Shown: positions 1 to 7,039 of the stretch, one piece after another
Numbering within the stretch: position 1 is the first letter of the stretch
Layout of the letters: each line of letters opens with the position of its first letter
NCBI RefSeq assembly: GCF_000222305.1
Contig: NC_015921.1
Span: 248,001-312,000, forward strand
Reading direction: 5' to 3'
From: Borreliella bissettiae DN127
GTDB taxonomy: Bacteria; Spirochaetota; Spirochaetia; Borreliales; Borreliaceae
Length of the DNA stretch: 64,000 nucleotides
The notes under the pieces: model-generated
Seen by the model: the letters and a program-made list of their open reading frames with translations, nothing else
What the model was told of the DNA's origin: nothing
Databases searched by the model: none
Program-made: the position numbers and the translations under genes

Positions 1-660
1 CCTAAAAGATTTGAAGAAGAGATTGACTTTATAATAAATAATTTAAATAGCTATTTAAATATTAAAATAGAAAAATCTGATGTAAAAAGCGTATACACCG
101 GAATAAGGCCATTAATAATGGATCCAAAAGCTAAGGGAAACACTTCAAAAATCTCAAGAAATGAAAAAATATTTATATCAGATTCAAATCTTATTACAAT
201 AGCGGGGGGCAAATATACTACATACAGAAAAATGGCAGAAAAAACCTTGCTTAAGGCAATAGAAAAAAATTTAATACCAAATTGTGCACCAACTACAGAA
301 GATTTAAAGTTACACGGTTATCTTAAAAAAGAAGAGGCGATGAAAATTCCTGAACCTTTTAGAGCTTATGGCAGTGACTTTGAAATTCTAAAAAATATGC
401 GGGGTTTTGACAAAAAGATACACGAAAACTTAGATTTAAATGAAGCTCAAATAGCTTTTTCAATTGACTTTGAACAAGCCAAAACGATTGAAGATGTTTT
501 AGCAAGAAGAACAAGATCACTGCCTTTAAATCCTCAAGCCACAATTGAGGCTGCTCCTAGAGTTGCTGAAATAATGATGAAAAAATTAAATAAATCTGAA
601 GAGTGGAAAAATGAACAAATAAAAAGCTTTTTAGAAATAAGTAAAAAATATATAATTTAA
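1..660 (+). CDS. glpD: Glycerol-3-phosphate dehydrogenase, C-terminal part (5' end outside window)
   Basis: The reading frame is open from base 1 and gives the last 219 residues. It is the C-terminal part of the FAD-dependent enzyme that oxidises sn-glycerol 3-phosphate to dihydroxyacetone phosphate at the membrane. Visible family motifs are VYTGIRPL (residues 31-38 of the visible part), GGKYTTYR (about 69-76) and a TRSLPLNPQA / IEAAPRVAE stretch in the C-terminal helical domain. In B31 this is BB_0243, at the end of the glycerol uptake/use operon whose other genes would lie to the left. The stop codon is followed by a good hairpin terminator. An ATG at 118 is internal and should not be taken as the start. 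Confidence 0.95.
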   Translation, partial: PKRFEEEIDFIINNLNSYLNIKIEKSDVKSVYTGIRPLIMDPKAKGNTSKISRNEKIFISDSNLITIAGGKYTTYRKMAEKTLLKAIEKNLIPNCAPTTEDLKLHGYLKKEEAMKIPEPFRAYGSDFEILKNMRGFDKKIHENLDLNEAQIAFSIDFEQAKTIEDVLARRTRSLPLNPQATIEAAPRVAEIMMKKLNKSEEWKNEQIKSFLEISKKYII

Positions 661-686
661 AATTAATTTAATTTATGCTACTAAAC

Positions 687-712
687 AAAGGGATTGTTTA
701 ACAATCCCTTTT
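687..712. terminator. Bidirectional intrinsic terminator between glpD and the YaaR-like gene
   Basis: AAAGGGATTG (687-696) and CAATCCCTTT (702-711) form a perfect 10-bp stem with a 5-nt TTTAA loop, flanked by T-rich or A-rich sequence on either side. It sits between two converging genes and can serve both. Confidence 0.85.
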
Positions 713-750
713 AATTTAAAACTTAAAATATCAAAATCCTTAAACCCAAT

Positions 751-1245
751 TCACATTAGCAAATTCACAAGCAAACCTTGAATCTCTTCAATGCTATCTA
801 AAAGTTTAATCTGAGTCATTTGATTTTGTAAAACAGAATAAGCAAGTCTGTCCAACTTATCGTTAATAATTTTAATAATTCTATACTTAGGACGCTTAGG
901 ATCTCCCAAACTTCCCCCTTTTTGTTCTTTCAAGCAAACAGAGGATGATATAATAATGGATATAAACTCTGAAATAACTTTTTTGTAAAAAATCACATTT
1001 TGCCTGGAAGGCTCACTCAAAAGTCTCTCGCCAGTCTCATTAATTTCATCTAACATACTTCTAATTAAATCAAGATTAAACTCTCCATTTTCAAGTAAAA
1101 TAAAATGCTTATCCTCTTTAACACTTTCAGTCTGAAACACCGAAGAAAAAAGATTGTTCTTATCAAAAGACACCTTTTTACCACTTTTTTTATAATCTTT
1201 TGAATTAAGATTTAATACCCCAGCAATCAAATTATTTACTTTCAT
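751..1245 (-). CDS. YaaR/DUF327 family protein
   Basis: This 164-residue soluble protein fits the YaaR (DUF327) family. The central helix region has LRSMLDEI-like and GERL segments, and the typical end pairs RPKYRIIKIINDKLD with a final IEEIQGLLVNLL. Function in the family is not established. The start ATG (1245) lies 14 nt inside the upstream bactofilin gene, so translation is probably coupled. It is the last gene of the M23 / bactofilin / YaaR unit and ends at the shared terminator. No signal peptide or membrane segment is seen. Corresponds to B31 BB_0244. Confidence 0.75.
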   Translation of the reverse strand: MKVNNLIAGVLNLNSKDYKKSGKKVSFDKNNLFSSVFQTESVKEDKHFILLENGEFNLDLIRSMLDEINETGERLLSEPSRQNVIFYKKVISEFISIIISSSVCLKEQKGGSLGDPKRPKYRIIKIINDKLDRLAYSVLQNQMTQIKLLDSIEEIQGLLVNLLM

Positions 1246-1786
1246 CTATTTTGTTCACAACATTTGAAAAATATTTATCATTTTCGCCTTCTAAAAGTTG
1301 AAAAGATTTTTTTTCTTCTTGATGTTCCTTATTGATTTCAATTAAAAGATCTTCATTGACCTTGTAAGAGCCAGTATAAAAAAATGTATTTCTTTCAGGA
1401 GCTCTAAGATACTCAGCACCAATATCCATATACCCATCAATAATAGCGCCCTCTTCAACTTCAATCGATTTACAAGAAATATTTCCAATAACACACCCCG
1501 ATGCAAATATTTTAATCTTGCTTTTAGCATAAATATTACCCACAACCATTCCAGAAATAACAAGTTCATTAGCATCAATGCTGGATTTAACTCTACCACT
1601 CTCTCCAATAATTACCCTTTTCGTAGAGCTAATAGTGCCCATAAAATCACCATCAAGCCTAATAAAATTATTTGAAACCAAGTCTCCTTTAAAAAAATCA
1701 CCAACGCCCACTATTGTTTTTATTTCATCAAAAATAAACAAAGACGGGGCTTTTCTTTCTTTTTTCACAGTCAAAAAATTTAACAT
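1232..1786 (-). CDS. Bactofilin (polymer-forming cytoskeletal protein)
   Basis: 184 residues. The middle (about 25-125) is a run of short beta strands with repeated small/hydrophobic spacing (GDLVSNNFIRLDG, VIIGESGRVKSSI, IFASGCVIGNI), which is the right-handed beta-helix pattern of bactofilins. Charged, unstructured tails flank it. Bactofilins polymerise without nucleotide and scaffold wall enzymes. The start ATG directly follows the TAG stop of the M23 peptidase gene (TAGATG). That tight coupling fits the known pairing of bactofilins with M23 peptidases in cell-shape control in other bacteria. Corresponds to B31 BB_0245. Confidence 0.85.
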   Translation of the reverse strand: MLNFLTVKKERKAPSLFIFDEIKTIVGVGDFFKGDLVSNNFIRLDGDFMGTISSTKRVIIGESGRVKSSIDANELVISGMVVGNIYAKSKIKIFASGCVIGNISCKSIEVEEGAIIDGYMDIGAEYLRAPERNTFFYTGSYKVNEDLLIEINKEHQEEKKSFQLLEGENDKYFSNVVNKIDESK

Positions 1787-2812
1787 CTATTTCGAAGCTC
1801 CTGTTGCTAAATTTAAATACATATCGGGATTAATAACTTGAGAACCTACACGAACCTCATAATGAACATGGGGGCCTGTTGCATAACCTGTCTGCCCCAT
1901 AAATCCAATTATCTGTCCCTTTTTAACATAAGACCCCTTAGAAGTATTAAGACGCGACATATGTGCATAAAGAGTCGCAAGCCCATACTTATGCTTAATT
2001 TGAACAAAATTGCCGTAGCCTGCTGACTGATAACTTGCTCTAACAACTTCCCCATCAGCAGTTGCAACAATAGGAGTTCCAATTCTAACTCCCCCAAGAT
2101 CTATACCTTTGTGAATATACCACTGCCTAGTAAAAGGCTCAATAGCGGGGCCAAAATGCAAAGTAATAATTCCAGCTCCACCAGCAAGAGGCCAAAGAGA
2201 AGGAATATCATTTAAAAGCTTATCTTGAGCGTGCAAGACCTTAACTATGCTTTTAAGAGGAGGAATTGAACTTTCTATTTTGCTTTTAATATTTTTAAGA
2301 TCGCTAAGCTCTTTTATTGAATTAGCTTCCAAAATTTGCAAATCAATAAAATCAGAAAGATCTCCATCTAGTTTATTTTTATTTAAATCAATGCCATTAG
2401 AATTAATTTTTAAAGAAGTTTTAAGCTCATCTAAAACTTTAGAAAAATTTTTTGCAACAGAATTAATTTCTACAACTGTATTTCTAAAATCTTCAATCTC
2501 AGATTCTGCTAAAGAATAATTTTTCTCTGTGGATTTGACAATTGATGAGAGAGTAACATAATTAACGGCAAGCAAAACAAACCCTATAAAACCGCCTAAA
2601 AAAAAAGTAGAAAAGAAAAATAAAGTCAAAAAAGAAATCTTAATATTTTTTACATTCCCTTTAACATGGGGAATAATAATAAAGCTAATATTTTGCTTAA
2701 AAAAAGAATGTATAACTTTAAGGGCTGTAAACAAAGCATTATAAATAGCTAAAAAAAACTTTAAAATTCCTTTAAAACCCAAAATAATCTTAAATTTAAT
2801 TCTTTTCTTCAT
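1787..2812 (-). CDS. Membrane-anchored M23 (LytM) metallopeptidase
   Basis: 341 residues from the preferred ATG at 2812, which has AAGG (2822-2819) 6 nt upstream. A TTG at 2827 would add five residues and lacks a good ribosome site. The N-terminus is basic, a membrane helix lies near residues 55-80, a coiled-coil-like linker runs from about 85 to 190, and the M23 domain follows. Zinc ligands are intact: HKGID (234-238) and HVH (315-317). It should cut peptidoglycan cross-bridges in the periplasm. It heads the operon with bactofilin and the YaaR-like gene. Corresponds to B31 BB_0246. Confidence 0.88.
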   Translation of the reverse strand: MKKRIKFKIILGFKGILKFFLAIYNALFTALKVIHSFFKQNISFIIIPHVKGNVKNIKISFLTLFFFSTFFLGGFIGFVLLAVNYVTLSSIVKSTEKNYSLAESEIEDFRNTVVEINSVAKNFSKVLDELKTSLKINSNGIDLNKNKLDGDLSDFIDLQILEANSIKELSDLKNIKSKIESSIPPLKSIVKVLHAQDKLLNDIPSLWPLAGGAGIITLHFGPAIEPFTRQWYIHKGIDLGGVRIGTPIVATADGEVVRASYQSAGYGNFVQIKHKYGLATLYAHMSRLNTSKGSYVKKGQIIGFMGQTGYATGPHVHYEVRVGSQVINPDMYLNLATGASK

Positions 2813-2963
2813 AACAAACCTTATCAAAAATTACCATGCTCAAACAAAAAAATTAAAAATTTATTTTAATACCTTAGACAAAAATCCAAATTTTTCGATA
2901 AAAACCTGGTACAAAAATACTTAACAAATACACAAAATTAAAAAGAATAATACTTAAAACCAA

Positions 2964-2973
2964 TATAATTATA
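2964..2973. promoter_or_regulatory. Palindromic TATAATTATA, possible shared -10 for divergent genes
   Basis: This perfect 10-bp palindrome lies in the 195-nt gap between the divergent M23 and rdgB genes. It offers a TATAAT in both directions. No convincing -35 box is seen on either side, and both leaders would be long for one gene (about 150 nt) and short for the other (about 30 nt). This is a weak call. Confidence 0.3.
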
Positions 2974-3007
2974 CAATTCAACTCATAAATACTTTATTAT
3001 TATATAG

Positions 3008-3613
3008 ATGAAAACACTATTTTTTGCAACAACAAATGAAAATAAAATAAATGAAGTAAAAAATATATTAGATATACCTAATTTAAACTTAATAGTCCCT
3101 CAAAATTTTAACATAAAAGAAACAGGAAAAACATTTAAAGAAAACTCTTTGCTTAAAGCAAAAGCACTGTTTGAAATTTTAAATAAAAATCAAAACGTTT
3201 TCGGAGAAGATTCTGGGCTGTGCATTGAGGCACTAAACTTGGAGCCTGGAATTTACTCTAAAAGATACGATACTTATAAAGTATGTAAAAAATTAAGCAC
3301 TAATGAAAAAAATCAACTAATTTTAGACTTAATGAAAAATGAGAAAAACAGAAAAGCATATTTTATATGCAACATAAGCTATATATCAAAAAATGGACAA
3401 ATATTAAATTTTGAAGGAATTATTAGAGGGGAAATTGCCCTAAGTTTAAATGACAAACAAAACTATGGATTTGGTTATGATTCAATATTTTTAACTAAAA
3501 ATAATAAAAAACTTAGTGATTTAACACTTGAAGAAAAAAATAAAATATCTCATCGAGGAATAGCATTTTTAAAATTTAAAAAATTTTTATTAGAATATTT
3601 ATTCAATAGTTAA
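3008..3613 (+). CDS. rdgB: Non-canonical purine NTP pyrophosphatase (RdgB/HAM1)
   Basis: 201 residues, the usual length. The enzyme hydrolyses dITP/ITP/XTP to the monophosphate and so keeps deaminated purines out of DNA and RNA. Family landmarks are the N-terminal [16 protein letters not shown] strand-loop-helix, [12 protein letters not shown] with the metal-binding acidic residues, [16 protein letters not shown] and the terminal SHRGIAF. No Shine-Dalgarno sequence precedes the ATG. The gene is divergent from the M23 operon. Corresponds to B31 BB_0247. Confidence 0.9.
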   Translation: MKTLFFATTNENKINEVKNILDIPNLNLIVPQNFNIKETGKTFKENSLLKAKALFEILNKNQNVFGEDSGLCIEALNLEPGIYSKRYDTYKVCKKLSTNEKNQLILDLMKNEKNRKAYFICNISYISKNGQILNFEGIIRGEIALSLNDKQNYGFGYDSIFLTKNNKKLSDLTLEEKNKISHRGIAFLKFKKFLLEYLFNS

Positions 3614-3621
3614 TCTTAAAG

Positions 3622-3665
3622 GCTTTTTATATATAAAGTTTAGACTTTATTGTAAAATAAAAAGC
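3622..3665. terminator. Nested AT-rich hairpins after rdgB (possible terminator)
   Basis: GCTTTTTAT (3622-3630) pairs with ATAAAAAGC (3657-3665), and inside it ATAAAGT (3633-3639) pairs with ACTTTAT (3644-3650) around a TTAG loop. The stems are A/T-rich and lack a clear T tract, so the terminator role is uncertain. The right arm overlaps the candidate pepF promoter. Confidence 0.4.
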
Positions 3666-3679
3666 ACAATGTTTATAAA
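3650..3679 (+). promoter_or_regulatory. Candidate sigma-70 promoter for pepF-pcs-dedA
   Basis: TTGTAA (3650-3655) is followed after 18 nt by TATAAA (3674-3679), 4/6 and 5/6 matches to consensus. Transcription would begin about 45 nt before the pepF start. In a sequence this A/T-rich such matches also arise by chance. Confidence 0.35.
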
Positions 3680-3732
3680 ATTTCGACTTATTATTTCTTT
3701 AAAAACAATAAAAAAAGATAGAGGAGAATTTA

Positions 3733-5505
3733 GTGATAAATAGAAATGAAATTAATGAGAATGATAAATGGGATTTATCTTTTCTATTTGCAAATGAAGA
3801 AGAATATACAAAAGCAATCAATACTATTGAAATCAAAACCAAAGAATTCAAAAAATATGAAAAACTGGAATTAAATTTTGATTTGTTTAGAGAAACTTTA
3901 AACAAATACTACGAAATCATGGAAGATTTAGAGAAAGTCTCTTACTATTCAATGCTTCAATTAGAAACAGATGTAACCAATACAGATTCAAATAAAATAT
4001 ATTCTATATGTGTCAATTTATCTACAAAAGTATCTGATGCTACCTCATACTTCATGCCCAAAATACTAAAAACAGACGAAAAAAAAATTCAAGCTTGGAT
4101 AAATGATCCGGAGCTTAAGGATAAAAAAATTGCAATTGAAAAAATACTAAGAGAAAAAAGTCATATTTTAAGCGAACAAGAAGAAAAAATACTTGCTAAC
4201 TACACCCCTCTTTATTCATCTTATCAAAGCATATTCTCAGCATTAACAAATGCCGATATGGAATTTGGAGAAATTAATGGACACCCTTTAACCAATTCTA
4301 CCTACACGCTATTTCTACAAAACGAAGATCAAAAAATACGAAAAGAAGCTTTTTTAAGATTTTATCAAAAATACAAAAATAATGAGAATACACTTGCCAA
4401 TCTTATTATATCAGACTTTAAGAAAAGCCATTTTATTGCAAAGACAAGAAAGTTTCAAAATACTTTTTCAATGCAACTCTTTTCAAACAATATTGATAAA
4501 AAAGTTTATACAAATTTAATCGAAACTGTCAATGAAAATTTATCTGTGCTTAATGACTATTATGAGTTTAGAAAAAAAGTTTTAAACCAAGAATATCTAT
4601 ATCACTACGATGTTTATGTACCACTAACAAAAGGAATAACATTTAAAAATTCATTTGAAGAGGCTTGTGAAAAGATATTAAAATCTTTAGAGGTACTAGG
4701 AAATGAATATACAAAAATCTTAAGAAACGGCCTTTTAAAAGAAAGGTGGGTTGATAAATACGAGAATACTGGAAAAAGATCGGGAGCTTTTAGCGCAGGA
4801 TCATACAACGGCAAACCTTATATACTTCTTAATTACAAAGACGAATCAATAAGAGATATGTTTACGCTTGCACACGAAGCAGGGCATTCAATGCACTCTT
4901 ACTTTAGCATAAAAAATAACCCATTCCCGCACTACAATTATTCTATTTTTGAAGCAGAAATAGCATCAATAATAAACGAACAAATATTAGCAGAATATTT
5001 GCTTAAAAACGAAAGCGATACTAAAAAAATAAAATATATAAAACTCACACAAATTGACGACATGATTTCAACATTCTTTAGACAAACAATGTTTGCTGAA
5101 TTTGAGTACATTATTCATGAAATGATTAGTAAAGAAGAGCCTGTAGTAAAAGAAACACTAACAGAAACTTATATGAATTTGCTAAAAAAATACTTTGGAC
5201 CTAGCCTAAAATTTGATGAATTAAGCCCCCTTGAATGTCTTAGAATCCCTCACTTTTATTCACCCTTTTATGTGTATCAATATGCTACAGGCATTGCAGC
5301 TGCTCTTTCAATATACAAAGACATTAAAGAAAATAAAAAAGATGCAGTAGAAAATTATATAAAATTTTTAAAAACGGGTGGTTCCAAATACCCACTAGAT
5401 TCCTTAAATATTACCGGCGTAGATTTAACAAAAAAAGCACCAATAGAAAACACTATTAACATTTTCAAATGTAGACTTGAAGAGATAAAGAAAATATTCC
5501 AATAA
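3733..5505 (+). CDS. pepF: Oligoendopeptidase F (M3B metallopeptidase)
   Basis: 590 residues, normal for PepF. The zinc motif HEAGH is at 381-385 (context TLAHEAGHSMHSYF), with the downstream EAEIAS glutamate ligand, and the C-terminal half carries the FAEFEYIIHE and PFYVYQYATG blocks of the family. It should degrade short peptides in the cytoplasm, which suits a spirochaete that lives on imported oligopeptides. The start is GTG at 3733, chosen because GAGGAGA (3721-3727) lies 5 nt upstream. It is the first gene of a run with pcs and dedA (13 nt gap, then a 4-nt overlap). Corresponds to B31 BB_0248. Confidence 0.93.
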   Translation: MINRNEINENDKWDLSFLFANEEEYTKAINTIEIKTKEFKKYEKLELNFDLFRETLNKYYEIMEDLEKVSYYSMLQLETDVTNTDSNKIYSICVNLSTKVSDATSYFMPKILKTDEKKIQAWINDPELKDKKIAIEKILREKSHILSEQEEKILANYTPLYSSYQSIFSALTNADMEFGEINGHPLTNSTYTLFLQNEDQKIRKEAFLRFYQKYKNNENTLANLIISDFKKSHFIAKTRKFQNTFSMQLFSNNIDKKVYTNLIETVNENLSVLNDYYEFRKKVLNQEYLYHYDVYVPLTKGITFKNSFEEACEKILKSLEVLGNEYTKILRNGLLKERWVDKYENTGKRSGAFSAGSYNGKPYILLNYKDESIRDMFTLAHEAGHSMHSYFSIKNNPFPHYNYSIFEAEIASIINEQILAEYLLKNESDTKKIKYIKLTQIDDMISTFFRQTMFAEFEYIIHEMISKEEPVVKETLTETYMNLLKKYFGPSLKFDELSPLECLRIPHFYSPFYVYQYATGIAAALSIYKDIKENKKDAVENYIKFLKTGGSKYPLDSLNITGVDLTKKAPIENTINIFKCRLEEIKKIFQ

Positions 5506-5518
5506 AAGGAGAGTTACT

Positions 5519-6223
5519 GTGAAAAATATCAATTTGATTTTAGCTTGGCTTGTACATATTTTTACAGCATCTGGCTTGATTGTAGGACTTTACTCAATAA
5601 TTTCAATTGTAAATAGTGATTATTCTCTTCTTTTAAAGCTAACAGTAACGGGACTTATAATAGATGGAATTGACGGAACTATGGCAAGAAAACTTAAAGT
5701 TAAAGAATTAATACCTGAAATTGATGGCACTCTGCTTGATAATATTACAGACTACATAAACTATACATTCATACCTGTTATATTTTTTTATTTAGGAGAA
5801 TTTATTGAAGAAAAATATAAAGTCGTCATTTGCATTGGAATTTTGCTCTCATCAGCTTATCAATTCTCAAGAACAGATGCAAAAACAAATGATAACTACT
5901 TTAGGGGATTTCCTTCCCTATGGAATCTCTTTGTGATATTAAACATAATCTTTAAAATGGAACAAATAACAAATCTTATTACAATGTCAATATGTATTAT
6001 AACAAGCTTTATCCCAATAAAATTTATTTATCCATCAAAAACCAAAGAATTAAGGAAAATTACCATACCAATAACAATAATAAGTTGCTTAATATTTGTT
6101 GTATCAATATTTTCAGAGCTGTCCACAACAACGTTAAAAATAGCAAAAACGGTTCTTATCCTTTACTTTGCATATTTAACTTTAGCAAGCATATATTTAA
6201 CTTATAAAACAAAAAATAGATGA
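5519..6223 (+). CDS. pcs: Phosphatidylcholine synthase (CDP-alcohol phosphatidyltransferase)
   Basis: 234 residues with about eight membrane segments. The catalytic signature is D49-x2-D52-G53-x2-A56-R57, then 12 residues, G70-x3-D74-x3-D78. The 12-residue spacing is the phosphatidylcholine-synthase type, in which CDP-diacylglycerol is joined to choline in one step. Phosphatidylcholine is a major Borrelia lipid and choline comes from the host. The start is GTG at 5519 with AAAGGAGA (5505-5512) 6 nt upstream. The gene's stop overlaps the next start (ATGA), so it is co-translated with the DedA gene. Corresponds to B31 BB_0249. Confidence 0.9.
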   Translation: MKNINLILAWLVHIFTASGLIVGLYSIISIVNSDYSLLLKLTVTGLIIDGIDGTMARKLKVKELIPEIDGTLLDNITDYINYTFIPVIFFYLGEFIEEKYKVVICIGILLSSAYQFSRTDAKTNDNYFRGFPSLWNLFVILNIIFKMEQITNLITMSICIITSFIPIKFIYPSKTKELRKITIPITIISCLIFVVSIFSELSTTTLKIAKTVLILYFAYLTLASIYLTYKTKNR

Positions 6224-6834
6224 TAAAAATGTATATAAACACAATAATAGAATCGATTGATTCAAACATAGCTTATTCCCCAATAGTATTTTTTTCTTTA
6301 CTAATTTTAGCAGGGCTTAATGTTCCTATTTCTGAGGATGCAATAGTACTAATGGGGGGAATTTTATCTAGCCGAAAAAATGAATATACTGTATTAATAT
6401 TTTTAGGAATTTTTTGGGGAGCCTATCTTGGGGACATAATATCTTTTTACATTGGAAAATTAATGGGAAATAAATTGTTTAAAAACAAAAAAGAAAATAA
6501 CCTGCTTGACAAAATAAATTACTATTATGGTCAATACGGAGTATTAACTTTATTTATAGGAAGATTTATACCCTTTGGAGTTAGAAACGCAATATTTATA
6601 TCAGCAGGAATGGGCAATATGAAATCCAATCTATTTATTGTTTCTGACTTTTTTGCAACTTTGCTCTCAGTAATCGTTTATTTTACCCTAAGCTTTAAAC
6701 TAGGACAATCATTTGAAATAATATTTTCAAAAATAAAAATAATTATATTTGCAATATTTATTACTTTAATAGCAACAATAATAATAATCTGCGTAATTAA
6801 AAAAAAGAAAAAAGTTGACAAAAATTTAAAATAA
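6220..6834 (+). CDS. dedA: DedA/VTT-domain membrane protein
   Basis: 204 residues with about five hydrophobic segments. The DedA signature is visible: a GAYLGD region around residues 67-72 and GRFIPFGVRNAIFISAGM around 118-135 with the conserved arginines. DedA proteins are undecaprenyl-phosphate/phospholipid translocases of the inner membrane, and B. burgdorferi is reported to have one, which is essential. Its start overlaps pcs by 4 nt, which links it to lipid metabolism. The last codons contain the -35 box of the tRNA-Leu promoter. The C-terminus is very lysine-rich. Corresponds to B31 BB_0250. Confidence 0.9.
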   Translation: MIKMYINTIIESIDSNIAYSPIVFFSLLILAGLNVPISEDAIVLMGGILSSRKNEYTVLIFLGIFWGAYLGDIISFYIGKLMGNKLFKNKKENNLLDKINYYYGQYGVLTLFIGRFIPFGVRNAIFISAGMGNMKSNLFIVSDFFATLLSVIVYFTLSFKLGQSFEIIFSKIKIIIFAIFITLIATIIIICVIKKKKKVDKNLK

Positions 6835-6844
6835 AAAATATAAT
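6815..6844 (+). promoter_or_regulatory. Perfect-consensus sigma-70 promoter for tRNA-Leu
   Basis: TTGACA (6815-6820), an 18-nt spacer and TATAAT (6839-6844) match both hexamers exactly. Transcription would start near 6851, a few bases before the tRNA 5' end at 6855. The -35 box is read as coding sequence inside the DedA gene, and its stop codon (6832-6834) lies within the spacer. Confidence 0.8.
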
Positions 6845-6854
6845 GGTTAATAAC

Positions 6855-6938
6855 GCTGTGGTGGTGGAAGTGGTAGACACGCTAGCTTGAGGGGCTAGTG
6901 GGCGCAAGCCCGTGCTGGTTCAAGTCCAGTTCACAGCA
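6855..6938 (+). tRNA. tRNA-Leu (anticodon GAG)
   Basis: The 84-nt class II tRNA folds completely. The acceptor stem GCTGTGG pairs with TCACAGC (one G-T), and the D arm contains GGTAGAC. The anticodon stem CTAGC/GCTAG carries loop TTGAGGG with anticodon GAG at 6889-6891. A long variable arm is closed by GGGC/GCCC, and the T arm has TTCAAGT. The discriminator is A (6938). CCA is not encoded (ATCA follows), so it must be added by nucleotidyltransferase. It lies 101 nt upstream of the leucyl-tRNA synthetase gene on the same strand. Confidence 0.96.
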
Positions 6939-7039
6939 TCAAAATTATTAGCAGCTTATTAAATAAAATTAACATAAATAGGATCTAAAAAGATACTAGA
7001 AAATAAGTTGTTGTTATAGGTTAATTTTCAAGAGGACAA

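Noticed and set aside
118..660. A 180-residue stand-alone gene starting at ATG 118
   Set aside because: The same frame is open to base 1 and the upstream residues (VYTGIRPL) belong to GlpD, so the ATG is internal to a gene cut by the window edge.
6939..7039. A T-box or other leucine-sensing leader before leuS
   Set aside because: No T-box consensus, specifier loop or terminator/antiterminator pair is visible in the 101 nt, which follow a tRNA directly.
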